DNA from: JABSOG01 sp041583135
GTDB taxonomy: Bacteria > Pseudomonadota > Gammaproteobacteria > Enterobacterales > Alteromonadaceae
Reading direction: 5' to 3'
DNA length: 32,610 nucleotides
Assembly: GCA_041583135.1 (NCBI GenBank)
Contig: JBFHGJ010000062.1
Location: 1 to 32,610 of the forward strand
Shown here: positions 15,455 through 23,434 of the stretch, piece by piece
Layout: each line of letters opens with the position of its first letter
How positions within the stretch are numbered: position 1 is the stretch's first letter
Notes under the pieces: model-generated
The model's input: only the letters and a program-made list of their open reading frames with translations
The model's database searches: none
What the model was told of the DNA's origin: nothing
Translations under genes and position numbers: made by a program

Positions 15455-16195
15455 ATGACCCAACTGAGTGTAAATTTAAATAAAATTGCGTTACTGCGTA
15501 ACTCGCGCGGCCGCGACTTTCCGAGTGTTTTGGCGTTTGCCCAAAAGTATATCGACCGTGGGGTTAAGGGGATCACCGTGCATCCGCGTCAGGATGAGCG
15601 TCATATTACCCGTCAGGATACCCGTGACTTGGCCAAACTCTGTGCTCAGTATGACGATGTAGAATTCAACGTCGAAGGTTACCCAAGTGAAGACTTTTTG
15701 TTGTTGGTCGAAGAAGTCAAACCCGATCAGGTCACTTTGGTGCCCGATAGCCCTGATCAGCTTACCTCAGATCACGGCTGGGATCTGGCCAACAGCGATA
15801 CCCTGGCATTTGCCGCGCAGTGCTGTGAGCGCCTCAAAAAAGCGGGGATCCGCTCATCGTTGTTTTTGGACCCTCAAGTAGATTTGGCCGATTTCGCCGC
15901 CGAGTCAGGCACCGACCGGGTAGAGCTTTATACTGAGGAATTTGCCCACACTCATAATACTGAGGCGGCCGAAGCGGTATTGGCGAGATATCGTGCCACT
16001 GCTGAGCGCGCACAAGCTTTAGGTCTTGGCGTCAATGCCGGGCATGACTTGGATTTAACCAATTTGCCGGATTTTTTGACCATTAAAGATATCTTGGAAG
16101 TCTCTATCGGTCATGTGCTGACCATTGAGTGCATCGAGCAGGGCATGGATAGCGTTATTGCCCAGTATCTCGATATCTGCAAAAACAGCGCATAA
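15455..16195 (+). CDS. pdxJ: Pyridoxine 5'-phosphate synthase PdxJ, divergent type
   Basis: This 246-residue enzyme condenses 1-deoxyxylulose 5-phosphate with 3-amino-2-oxopropyl phosphate in the last step of de novo vitamin B6 synthesis. Active-site residues are present: His43 and Arg45 in TVHPRQDERH, Glu74 in FNVEGYPSE and His197 in NAGHDL. The sequence reads LSVNLNKIALLRNSRG and TLVPDSPDQLTSDHGWD, where the E. coli enzyme has VNIDHIATLRNARG and LVPEKRQEVTTEGGLD. In these stretches it resembles the PdxJ form I know from Bacteroidetes. It stands alone between a leftward glucosaminidase gene and yhbY, not beside recO and acpS. Function is likely; origin is discussed in the findings. Confidence 0.9.
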   Translation: MTQLSVNLNKIALLRNSRGRDFPSVLAFAQKYIDRGVKGITVHPRQDERHITRQDTRDLAKLCAQYDDVEFNVEGYPSEDFLLLVEEVKPDQVTLVPDSPDQLTSDHGWDLANSDTLAFAAQCCERLKKAGIRSSLFLDPQVDLADFAAESGTDRVELYTEEFAHTHNTEAAEAVLARYRATAERAQALGLGVNAGHDLDLTNLPDFLTIKDILEVSIGHVLTIECIEQGMDSVIAQYLDICKNSA

Positions 16196-16213
16196 TAGAC
16201 GGTATCTTTATAC

Positions 16214-16238
16214 AAAAAAGGCCGCAACGCGGCCTTTT
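16214..16238. terminator. Bidirectional terminator, pdxJ / yhbY
   Basis: AAAAAAGGCCGC-aac-GCGGCCTTTT is a 6-bp GC stem with an A-run on the left and T's on the right, between two convergent genes. Confidence 0.9.
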
Positions 16239-16262
16239 AATATTTTTATCGAAGATAAAAGT

Positions 16263-16559
16263 TTAGTCTCTTGGAATAACGATTTTCTTAGCGTCGCTTT
16301 GCTTGAACAAGATCAAGGTATGACCAATCACATGGACTTTTACCGCGCCGGTTTCGCGCACGATGGCATCCATGATCAGCTTCTTCTCGTCACGATCTTC
16401 AGCAGGTACTTTAACTTTGATCAGTTCGTGATGTTCAAGGGCGTTTGAGATCTCGGCGACGACGCCTTCGGTAAGGCCATTGGCGCCTAACAGCACTACT
16501 GGCTTCAACGAATGTGCCAGACCTTTTAAGTGCTGGAGTTGTTTTTTCGATAGATTCAT
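16263..16559 (-). CDS. yhbY: CRM-domain ribosome assembly factor YhbY
   Basis: This 98-residue protein is a single CRM (chloroplast RNA splicing and ribosome maturation) domain that binds pre-50S particles in E. coli. Visible marks are the N-terminal MNLSKKQLQHLKGLAH, the conserved loop GANGLTEGVVAEI near residue 25, HHELIKVKV and the C-terminal hydrophobic strand GHTLILFK. Length matches the family (97 in E. coli). It is divergent from rlmE, with 88 bp between start codons, the usual yhbY-rlmE-ftsH arrangement. Confidence 0.95.
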   Translation of the reverse strand: MNLSKKQLQHLKGLAHSLKPVVLLGANGLTEGVVAEISNALEHHELIKVKVPAEDRDEKKLIMDAIVRETGAVKVHVIGHTLILFKQSDAKKIVIPRD

Positions 16560-16587
16560 CTGTTTACAAATTAATTCTTTGGTAAGG

Positions 16588-16616
16588 CTTGAATTGCGGC
16601 TATTCTACCGCCATCT
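16588..16616 (+). promoter_or_regulatory. Sigma-32 promoter of rlmE-ftsH
   Basis: CTTGAAT (16588-16594), a 14-bp spacer and CGCCATCT (16609-16616) match the heat-shock consensus with one mismatch in each element. rlmE (rrmJ) and ftsH are an established heat-shock operon in E. coli, which supports the call. Confidence 0.75.
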
Positions 16617-16647
16617 TAAGCGTATTACTAATTGTCTGTGGTGTTTA

Positions 16648-17277
16648 ATGACAAAAAAGAAGAAATCCGCTAGTTCCACAAGGTGGATCAAAGAACATTT
16701 TGACGATAAATATGTCAAACTGGCGCAACAGCGGGGTTTACGCTCCCGTGCAGTATTCAAACTCGAAGAACTGCAAAGTAAAGATAAACTGATCAAACCG
16801 GGCATGACGGTGGTGGACTTAGGTGCCGCACCGGGTGGCTGGTCGCAGTTGGCGGCTGAGTTGGTCGGTGAGCGCGGAACTGTGATTGCTTGTGACATTC
16901 TGCCGATGGACGCCATCGCCGGGGTGGATTTTTTACAAGGCGATTTTCGCGAAGAAGTGGTCTTAAATGCGTTGCTAGAGCGTATTGATGGCCGTAATGT
17001 TGATGTGGTGCTCTCGGATATGGCACCGAATATGGCAGGAAATGAAAGTATCGATCAGGCCCGTTCTATGTATCTGGTCGAGTTGGCGCTCGATATGTGC
17101 CACCAAGTGCTTAAAACGAAAGGGAGTTTCGCCGTAAAAGTCTTTCAAGGAGAAGGATTTGACGCATTTATGCAATCGGTTCGCGAGGTCTTTACAGTCG
17201 TCAAGACGCGCAAACCGGATTCTTCGCGTGACCGGTCGCGAGAAGTCTATATAGTAGCAACGGGCTTTAAGCTATAG
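16648..17277 (+). CDS. rlmE: 23S rRNA U2552 2'-O-methyltransferase RlmE
   Basis: This 209-residue enzyme methylates the 2'-OH of U2552 in the A-loop of 23S rRNA in the 50S subunit. The SAM-binding motif DLGAAPGGWSQ is at residues 57-67. The catalytic tetrad K38, D124, K164 and E199 falls at the same numbering as in E. coli, and the length is identical. The ATG at 16648 is chosen because the frame upstream is not RlmE-like and would run through the promoter. ftsH follows after 79 bp on the same strand. Confidence 0.97.
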   Translation: MTKKKKSASSTRWIKEHFDDKYVKLAQQRGLRSRAVFKLEELQSKDKLIKPGMTVVDLGAAPGGWSQLAAELVGERGTVIACDILPMDAIAGVDFLQGDFREEVVLNALLERIDGRNVDVVLSDMAPNMAGNESIDQARSMYLVELALDMCHQVLKTKGSFAVKVFQGEGFDAFMQSVREVFTVVKTRKPDSSRDRSREVYIVATGFKL

Positions 17278-17356
17278 GCTATTGCACAATAATACGGTAA
17301 ACTGTCCCAACGGACGTGTGAATTTGCATTAGAAACAGATAAAAGAGGTCAAGACC

Positions 17357-19291
17357 TTGAGTGATATGGCAAAGAACTTGATACTGTGGTTGGTAATTGC
17401 TGTGGTGTTAATGTCGATTTTCCAGAACTTTACGCCGACGGAAAAAACCGACACCCAGATGAGTTACACCCAGTTCGTCAAAGAAGTCAAACAGGGCAAC
17501 ATTAGTGAAGTAAAGGTTGCTCAAGGTGGCCAGCTTTCCGGTTATCGTCGTAACGGCGAACACTTTCAATTAACCATTCCCGGCAACTATGACAAAGACC
17601 TGATCAACGATTTGGTCAACAACAATGTCGAGTTGACTGGCGAGCCGCCAGAAGAACAAAGTATGCTGTTGAGCATTTTGATCTCCTGGTTCCCAATGAT
17701 TTTGCTCATTGGTGTGTGGATCTTCTTCATGCGCCAAATGCAAGGCAGTGGCGGCAAAGGCGCCATGACCTTTGGTAAGAGCAAAGCCAAGCTGCTAAGT
17801 GAAGACCAAATCAAAACCACGTTTGCCGATGTGGCCGGCTGTGAAGAAGCCAAAGAAGATGTTGAAGAACTGGTTGATTATCTAAAAGAACCGTCTAAGT
17901 TCCAAAAGCTCGGCGGTAAAATTCCTAAAGGCGTGTTGTTGGTCGGTCCTCCGGGCACCGGTAAAACCTTATTGGCCAAAGCCATTGCCGGTGAAGCCAA
18001 AGTGCCGTTTTTTGCCATCTCAGGTTCTGACTTTGTTGAAATGTTCGTTGGTGTCGGTGCCTCAAGGGTGCGCGATATGTTCGAGCAGGCGAAAAAAGCC
18101 GCCCCTTGTATCATCTTTATTGATGAAATCGATGCGGTCGGTCGCCAACGTGGCGCAGGTCTTGGTGGCGGTCATGATGAACGTGAACAAACCTTGAACC
18201 AGATGTTGGTCGAAATGGACGGCTTTGGCGGTAACGAAGGCGTGATTGTTATCGCGGCAACCAACCGCCCAGACGTACTAGACCCTGCGCTATTAAGACC
18301 GGGCCGTTTTGACCGTCAGGTGACCGTCGGTTTACCGGATGTTCGTGGTCGTGAGCAGATCCTTAAAGTTCATATGCGCAAAGTGCCTTTAGGCGAAGAT
18401 GTAAAAGCGTCGGTGATTGCCCGTGGTACGCCTGGTTTCTCAGGTGCTGACCTTGCCAACCTTGTTAATGAAGCCGCCTTGATGTCGGCGCGCTTTTCTA
18501 AGCGCGTGGTGTCGATGGATGAGTTCGATAAAGCCAAAGACAAGATCCTCATGGGCGCCGAGCGCAAGTCCATGGTGATGGATGAGAAAGAAAAGGAAAT
18601 GACTGCCTACCACGAAGCGGGTCACGCCATCGTTGGCCGTTTAGTGCCTGAGCATGATCCGGTTTACAAGGTGTCTATTATTCCGCGAGGACGTGCTTTA
18701 GGTGTAACTATGTATTTGCCGGAGCAGGATAAATACAGCTCATCTAAACAAAGCTTGGAGAGTCGCATCTCTAGTCTGTACGGCGGACGTATTGCCGAAG
18801 AATTGATTGGCGGCCCTGATATGGTCAGTACCGGCGCATCTAACGATATTGAGCGTGCAACGCAATTGGCCCGTAAGATGGTGACGCAATGGGGCTTGTC
18901 TGAAAAGCTTGGCCCGATGCTTTATGCCGAAGAAGAAGGTGAAGTATTCCTCGGTCGTAGTGCCAGCAAATCGATTCATATGTCAGATGAAACCGCAAAG
19001 CTTATTGATGCTGAGATCAAAGATGTTGTTGACCGCAACTACAAGCGCGCGAATAAAATTTTGACCGAGAACATCGATATTCTTCACGCCATGAAAGATG
19101 CCTTGATGAAATATGAGACCATTGATGCCGATCAGGTGGATGATTTGATGGCTCGCCGTCAGGTGCGCGAACCTAAAGATTGGAAGAGTGATGATGACGA
19201 TAAGCGTTCATCCGGTGAAGCGGAATCAAACAAAGAGCCACAAGCTCAACCCACGGAAGGTTCGGCACCTTCTAACGGTTCTGCCCACTAA
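17357..19291 (+). CDS. ftsH: ATP-dependent zinc metalloprotease FtsH
   Basis: This 644-residue inner-membrane AAA+ protease degrades misfolded membrane proteins and regulators such as sigma-32 and LpxC in E. coli. Transmembrane helices lie at about 7-24 and 104-123, flanking a small periplasmic domain. Walker A GPPGTGKT is at 197-204, Walker B is IIFIDEIDAVG, the second region of homology is ATNRPDVLDPALLRPGRFDR, and the zinc site HEAGH is at 419-423. The tail is charged and low-complexity. The TTG at 17357 is preferred over ATG 17366 because GAGG (17345-17348) is 8 nt before it. It closes the rlmE-ftsH operon at a strong terminator. Confidence 0.97.
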   Translation: MSDMAKNLILWLVIAVVLMSIFQNFTPTEKTDTQMSYTQFVKEVKQGNISEVKVAQGGQLSGYRRNGEHFQLTIPGNYDKDLINDLVNNNVELTGEPPEEQSMLLSILISWFPMILLIGVWIFFMRQMQGSGGKGAMTFGKSKAKLLSEDQIKTTFADVAGCEEAKEDVEELVDYLKEPSKFQKLGGKIPKGVLLVGPPGTGKTLLAKAIAGEAKVPFFAISGSDFVEMFVGVGASRVRDMFEQAKKAAPCIIFIDEIDAVGRQRGAGLGGGHDEREQTLNQMLVEMDGFGGNEGVIVIAATNRPDVLDPALLRPGRFDRQVTVGLPDVRGREQILKVHMRKVPLGEDVKASVIARGTPGFSGADLANLVNEAALMSARFSKRVVSMDEFDKAKDKILMGAERKSMVMDEKEKEMTAYHEAGHAIVGRLVPEHDPVYKVSIIPRGRALGVTMYLPEQDKYSSSKQSLESRISSLYGGRIAEELIGGPDMVSTGASNDIERATQLARKMVTQWGLSEKLGPMLYAEEEGEVFLGRSASKSIHMSDETAKLIDAEIKDVVDRNYKRANKILTENIDILHAMKDALMKYETIDADQVDDLMARRQVREPKDWKSDDDDKRSSGEAESNKEPQAQPTEGSAPSNGSAH

Positions 19292-19309
19292 AGCGCGTTA
19301 AAAACACGA

Positions 19310-19341
19310 CGCAAAAAACCCGAACATTCGGGTTTTTTGCG
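19310..19341. terminator. Terminator after ftsH (perfect palindrome)
   Basis: CGCAAAAAACCCGAA-CA-TTCGGGTTTTTTGCG is a perfect 32-nt palindrome with a U-tract, 18 bp after the ftsH stop codon. Confidence 0.95.
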
Positions 19342-19377
19342 CTGTAGCAACCCCACAAAGAACCAGGTCATTATTCA

Positions 19378-20235
19378 TTGAGCGACAACTTTTTCAACCG
19401 ATTGTGCACCGAGCAGTGCGCTGTGGTGATGGGCATCTTAAATGTCACGCCCGATTCGTTTTCCGATGGCGGCCAATATACCCTCCTAGATAACGCGCTT
19501 ACTCAAGCGCAAGCCATGTTGGCATCCGGTGCAAAGATCATTGATATCGGCGGAGAGAGCACTAGGCCCGGCGCACAGGCGGTCACTGTCACACAAGAGC
19601 TTGACCGGGTTATCCCAGTGATTGAAGCGATAAAGTCACGCTTTGATTGCCTCATTTCTATCGATACCAGCAAAGCGCAGGTGATGGAAGCCGCTGTTAA
19701 AGCCGGTGCCGATATCATCAATGATGTAAAAGCGCTCAGTGAGCCGGGATGTATTGACGTCGTGGCCAAGTATCAGACACCGGTATGTTTGATGCACATG
19801 CAAGGCGAGCCTCGTACAATGCAGCATAATCCAAGCTATCAAGATGTCGTTAATGACATAAAGCGCTATTTTGTTGAGCGCTTGGCCGCTTGTTTTGCCG
19901 CAGGTATCAAAGCGAATAATATTTGTTTAGACCCGGGCTTTGGTTTTGGTAAAACCTTAGAACAGAATTATCAGTTACTTGAGCGGTTAGGGGAGTTTAA
20001 ATCGCTGAACTTGCCATTGTTGGCTGGACTGTCACGTAAGTCGATGATAGGCAACGTTTTGGATTTGCCTGCCGAACAACGTGTCAACGGTAGCGTAGCC
20101 TGCGCCGTTATAGCAGCGATGAAAGGTGCTCGGGTGATCCGAGTGCATGATGTCAAACCCACCGTAGAAGCGATTAAAATAGTGAGTGCCACCAAAATGT
20201 ATGGTGAACAAGAAGATTTGGAGAGTATTGAGTGA
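19378..20235 (+). CDS. folP: Dihydropteroate synthase
   Basis: This 285-residue enzyme joins p-aminobenzoate to dihydropterin pyrophosphate in folate synthesis and is the sulfonamide target. The TIM-barrel motifs are present: MGILNVTPDSFSDGG near residue 18, GGESTRPGA near residue 58, and the C-terminal DPGFGFGK, SRKSMIG and RVHDV stretches. TTG 19378 is taken as the start because it leaves the usual ~17 residues before MGILN, with AGG (19365-19367) 10 nt upstream; no ATG fits. The stop overlaps the glmM start as GTGA, a strong coupling sign and the usual folP-glmM pairing. Confidence 0.96.
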   Translation: MSDNFFNRLCTEQCAVVMGILNVTPDSFSDGGQYTLLDNALTQAQAMLASGAKIIDIGGESTRPGAQAVTVTQELDRVIPVIEAIKSRFDCLISIDTSKAQVMEAAVKAGADIINDVKALSEPGCIDVVAKYQTPVCLMHMQGEPRTMQHNPSYQDVVNDIKRYFVERLAACFAAGIKANNICLDPGFGFGKTLEQNYQLLERLGEFKSLNLPLLAGLSRKSMIGNVLDLPAEQRVNGSVACAVIAAMKGARVIRVHDVKPTVEAIKIVSATKMYGEQEDLESIE

Positions 20236-21569
20236 TCGAACGTAAATATTTCGGAACGGATGGTATTCGAGGCTTGGTTGGTGATGATCCTATCACCCCT
20301 GAATTTGTCTTGAAATTGGGTTGGGCTGCCGGCCGAGTATTATCTCGTGTGGGCACTAAGAAGGTGATGATCGGCAAAGACACGCGTATCTCCGGCTATA
20401 TGTTGGAAACCGCTCTTGAATCGGGCTTGATTGCCGCAGGTATCGATGTTGACTTGCTAGGTCCGATGCCGACTCCGGCCGTTGCCTATCTGACCAATAC
20501 CTTCCGCGCTGAAGCGGGTATTGTGATCAGTGCCTCGCACAACCCATATTATGATAACGGCATTAAGTTTTTCTCCTCAGAAGGACTAAAACTCGATGAT
20601 TCCGTCGAGCTTGCGATTGAAAAGAAAATCGATATGCCGATGACTTGTGTTGAATCGGCAGAGCTGGGTAAGGCGACTCGTATTGTCGATGCGGCAGGGC
20701 GCTATATTGAGTTTTGTAAGAGCCGTTTTCCAAGTCATTTGTCATTGAAAGGCTTACGTATTGTACTTGATTGTGCCAATGGCGCGACTTATCACATTGC
20801 GCCGAATGTGTTTAGAGAATTGGGCGCAGAGGTATTTGAAATCGGCTGTGAACCCGATGGTTTAAATATCAACGACGGCTGTGGCGCCACCAATACCGAA
20901 TTTGTCCGCAAAGCGGTGCTTGACCTAAAAGCCGACCTCGGTATCGCATTAGATGGTGACGGTGATCGTATCATGATGGTTGATCATACTGGTTATGTGG
21001 TCGATGGTGACGAAATCGTTTATATCATTGCCCGTGAAGCGCTGAAAAACGGTCGCCTTGAAGGTGGTGTGGTTGGTACTTTGATGAGTAACCTTGGCCT
21101 TGAGGTTGCCCTTAAAGAGTTGGGCGTGCCTTTTGCCCGAGCTAAGGTCGGTGACCGCTACGTGATGTCGATGCTCAAACAAAAGGGCTGGCAAATTGGT
21201 GGTGAAAACTCAGGTCATGTGCTTAATTTGACCCATGCCTCCACAGGGGATGGTATTATTGCTGGGCTTCAGGTGTTGACAGCGATGTGTTTGTCTAACA
21301 TGAACCTGTATGAGATGCGCAATGGCATGACCAAGTACCCGCAAAAGCTGATCAATGTGCGTTATGAGAAAGAAAATGATCCACTCAATGCCCGTCAGGT
21401 TCAGACAGAAATTGAGCAGGTTGAACAACTTCTCGGCGATGATGGTCGAGTTCTTATTCGAAAGTCTGGAACCGAGCCTGTGATCCGCGTCATGGTTGAG
21501 GGCAAGGACAAAGAATTGGTCGATACGCAATGTCGTCGCATCGCCGAAATGGTGGAAAAGTTTTCGTAA
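20232..21569 (+). CDS. glmM: Phosphoglucosamine mutase
   Basis: This 445-residue enzyme interconverts glucosamine 6-phosphate and glucosamine 1-phosphate for UDP-GlcNAc, and so for peptidoglycan and LPS. The N-terminus reads RKYFGTDGIRG. The phosphoserine loop VISASHNPYYDNGIKFF puts the active Ser at residue 102, as in E. coli. The metal-binding DGDGDR lies near residue 240, and GENSGH and RKSGTEPVIRVM near the C-terminus bind sugar and phosphate. It starts at GTG 20232, overlapping the folP stop codon by 4 nt. The intergenic space to tpiA is 76 bp with no clear terminator. Confidence 0.97.
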   Translation: MIERKYFGTDGIRGLVGDDPITPEFVLKLGWAAGRVLSRVGTKKVMIGKDTRISGYMLETALESGLIAAGIDVDLLGPMPTPAVAYLTNTFRAEAGIVISASHNPYYDNGIKFFSSEGLKLDDSVELAIEKKIDMPMTCVESAELGKATRIVDAAGRYIEFCKSRFPSHLSLKGLRIVLDCANGATYHIAPNVFRELGAEVFEIGCEPDGLNINDGCGATNTEFVRKAVLDLKADLGIALDGDGDRIMMVDHTGYVVDGDEIVYIIAREALKNGRLEGGVVGTLMSNLGLEVALKELGVPFARAKVGDRYVMSMLKQKGWQIGGENSGHVLNLTHASTGDGIIAGLQVLTAMCLSNMNLYEMRNGMTKYPQKLINVRYEKENDPLNARQVQTEIEQVEQLLGDDGRVLIRKSGTEPVIRVMVEGKDKELVDTQCRRIAEMVEKFS

Positions 21570-21645
21570 TTTTTTTGCAATAAAGCATTGCATCTTCACT
21601 CAAGGATGATTAATATGCTGCCCTCAATCGATTCAGGGTGTTTAT

Positions 21646-22389
21646 ATGACCGCAAGGCGTCCTCTGGCTGTAGCCAATTGGAAAATGAACGGAGATTTGA
21701 GCCTGGTAGAAGCCATGGCGTCAAGGCTGAATAAGCTGGGTGAGACAAAAGCACAAATCGTCATTTGTCCATCGTTTCCTTTCTTAGCGGCATGTAAAAG
21801 TCAAGCTCAAGGTTTCAAGGTTGGTGCTCAGAACATGTCAGAGCAAGATTGCGGCGCCTTTACCGGCGAAGTATCAGCTCAAATGTTGACTGGCCTTGAA
21901 ATTGAATATGTTATTATTGGCCACTCTGAACGACGCGCGATTTACGGCGAAGACGACTCTTTAGTCGCACAAAAGTTTGCCAAAGCGCTCAGTGCTGGGT
22001 TAACACCAATTTTATGTGTTGGTGAAACCATTGAACAGCGCGAAGCAGGTGACACCGAAGCGGTTGTCAGTGCTCAAGTCAAAGCCGTTATTGATACCCA
22101 TGGGGTAGCAGCCTTTGATAACGCCGTGATTGCTTATGAACCCGTTTGGGCTATTGGCACCGGCAAAACCGCAACAGCGGAAATGGCGCAAGAGGTTCAT
22201 CAATTTATTCGTGCGTTAGTCGCACAGTTTGATGAAGTAATAGCGCAAAAACTGCCGATCTTGTATGGCGGCAGTGTAAATAGTTCAAACAGCCAAGCGT
22301 TGTTTGCACAGCCAGATATTGATGGCGGCCTAGTAGGCGGCGCCAGCTTAAAAGTAGAAGACTTCGCGGCCATTTGCCAAAGCTTCTAA
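21646..22389 (+). CDS. tpiA: Triosephosphate isomerase
   Basis: This 247-residue glycolytic TIM barrel interconverts dihydroxyacetone phosphate and glyceraldehyde 3-phosphate. Catalytic residues are intact: Lys13 in ANWKMNG, His93 in IIGHSERR and Glu165 in AYEPVWAIGTGK. The phosphate-binding LYGGSVNSSN and GGLVGGASL are near the C-terminus. It follows glmM and precedes secG by 33 bp. A glmM-tpiA-secG order is common in gammaproteobacteria that do not keep tpiA elsewhere. Confidence 0.97.
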   Translation: MTARRPLAVANWKMNGDLSLVEAMASRLNKLGETKAQIVICPSFPFLAACKSQAQGFKVGAQNMSEQDCGAFTGEVSAQMLTGLEIEYVIIGHSERRAIYGEDDSLVAQKFAKALSAGLTPILCVGETIEQREAGDTEAVVSAQVKAVIDTHGVAAFDNAVIAYEPVWAIGTGKTATAEMAQEVHQFIRALVAQFDEVIAQKLPILYGGSVNSSNSQALFAQPDIDGGLVGGASLKVEDFAAICQSF

Positions 22390-22422
22390 ATAACAGCCTA
22401 AGGTTTTAGGAATTGACGTAAA

Positions 22423-22833
22423 ATGTATGAAATTTTACTTATTGTTTACTTGCTGATTGCTCTGTTCTTGATCTTTATGATCTTGATACAGCAAGGTAAA
22501 GGTGCAGATATGGGCGCATCATTCGGTGCCGGTTCATCTAACACCTTGTTTGGTGCAAGTGGTTCAGGCAACTTTTTGACCAAGACCACTACCGCCTTGG
22601 CAACGGCATTTTTTGTCATCAGCATTATTCTTGGTAACTTGACAGCCAACCAAGTAAAGCAAACTGATGAATTTAGCGACTTGAGCACCGCAGACGGCGC
22701 TGTCGTTGAACAAACTCAAGGTGACGCGCCAGCTTCTGATATCCCAGTAGCACAAGATGGCGTTGAAGATGCTCCGGCTAGCGACATTCCAGCCGATAGC
22801 AACAAAGCTGATGACAACCAAGGCGATAAATAA
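22423..22833 (+). CDS. secG: Protein-export membrane protein SecG
   Basis: This 136-residue subunit of SecYEG assists preprotein translocation across the inner membrane. Two transmembrane helices (about 3-22 and 54-71) flank a conserved cytoplasmic loop, GKGADMGASFGAGSSNTLFG. The protein is longer than the E. coli one (110 residues) because of an acidic low-complexity tail from about residue 80, in which DAPASDIP occurs twice (101-108 and 116-123). tRNA-Leu begins 16 bp after the stop, so the tRNA is probably co-transcribed. Confidence 0.96.
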   Translation: MYEILLIVYLLIALFLIFMILIQQGKGADMGASFGAGSSNTLFGASGSGNFLTKTTTALATAFFVISIILGNLTANQVKQTDEFSDLSTADGAVVEQTQGDAPASDIPVAQDGVEDAPASDIPADSNKADDNQGDK

Positions 22834-22849
22834 GCCTTAACACAGACTT

Positions 22850-22935
22850 GCCGAGATGGTGGAATTGGTAGACACGCTATCTTGAGGGGGTAGTGAGCGT
22901 AGCTCGTGCGGGTTCAAGTCCCGCTCTCGGCACCA
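22850..22935 (+). tRNA. tRNA-Leu (anticodon GAG)
   Basis: An 86-nt class II tRNA with encoded CCA. The acceptor stem GCCGAGA/TCTCGGC is perfect, the anticodon arm is CTATC-TTGAGGG-GGTAG with anticodon GAG, there is a long variable arm (GAGCGTAGCTC), and the T-loop is GGTTCAAGTCC. It follows secG as leuU does in E. coli. Confidence 0.96.
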
Positions 22936-22945
22936 CTTATAACAG

Positions 22946-22974
22946 AACCGGCTAATGCCGGTTTTGTTGTTTTT
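22946..22974 (+). terminator. Terminator after tRNA-Leu
   Basis: AACCGGC-taat-GCCGGTT is followed by TTGTTGTTTTT. A 7-bp stem with an interrupted U-tract closes the secG/tRNA-Leu transcript. Confidence 0.8.
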
Positions 22975-23016
22975 ATCGTTTGTAATTTAAAGCGCTATGT
23001 TTGATGTGTGGCACCT

Positions 23017-23194
23017 GTAGCCTGCACCTTTAGGTGCGATTCAAATATTGGTGTTGCTTGCCGGGGTCGAGCCTAAAGGCTCATGCTACGGGCGCATGTC
23101 ATTAGTGACGAGTTCACCAATGTAGTCTGGACCTTTTGGTGCGATTCAAATATTGGCGTTGCCTGCCGGGGTCGAGCCTAAAGGCTCATGCTAC
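23017..23194. repeat. Two 73-bp REP doublets (REPINs)
   Basis: Units at 23017-23089 and 23122-23194 are both 73 bp, in the same orientation, and 32 bp apart. Each begins GTAG and ends CTAC, enclosing GCACCT-tt-AGGTGC (degenerate in the second) and GAGCCT-aa-AGGCTC. Read from both ends, each half is GTAG(C/T)(C/A)TG plus a palindrome with a TTTA or TTTT centre plus CGA, i.e. two REPs head to head. The central ATTCAAATATTGG(T/C)GTTG is conserved. The head motif and TTTA centre link them to the array at 292-627. Confidence 0.85.
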
Positions 23195-23204
23195 AAATTA
23201 TCGG

Positions 23205-23233
23205 TTGCTTTAAGTTATTGATGGGAGTAGAAT
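23205..23233 (+). promoter_or_regulatory. Promoter of tRNA-fMet / rimP operon
   Basis: TTGCTT (23205-23210), a 17-bp spacer and TAGAAT (23228-23233, 5 of 6 to consensus) precede the tRNA by 15 bp. The -10 and spacing are good, the -35 is fair. Confidence 0.6.
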
Positions 23234-23248
23234 ACTGTCGTTTTCTGA

Positions 23249-23325
<77 letters not shown>

Positions 23326-23376
23326 TTTTTCAAGTTAGTTCTTATGCTGTAGTAACTTGGATACGTATTTTTCACG

Positions 23377-23410
23377 AAAATGCTCCGCTCGTCCGGGGCG
23401 TTTTTGTTTT
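23377..23410 (+). terminator. Terminator 1 between tRNA-fMet and rimP
   Basis: AAAAT-GCTCCG-ctcgtc-CGGGGC-GTTTTT forms an 11-bp stem including G-U pairs, followed by TTTTTGTTTT. Confidence 0.85.
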
Positions 23411-23434
23411 AAGAGGGCTATAAGCCCTTTTTTT
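23411..23434 (+). terminator. Terminator 2 between tRNA-fMet and rimP
   Basis: AGGGCT-ata-AGCCCT is followed by seven T's, directly after the first terminator. Two tandem terminators inside the rimP leader mean most tRNA transcripts stop here and a fraction reads into rimP-nusA-infB; the E. coli metY-rimP leader is organised similarly. Confidence 0.85.

Noticed and set aside
16480..16647. N-terminal extension of RlmE by 56 residues
   Set aside because: The extension covers the sigma-32 promoter and the start of yhbY, is unlike RlmE, and the ATG at 16648 restores the exact family length.
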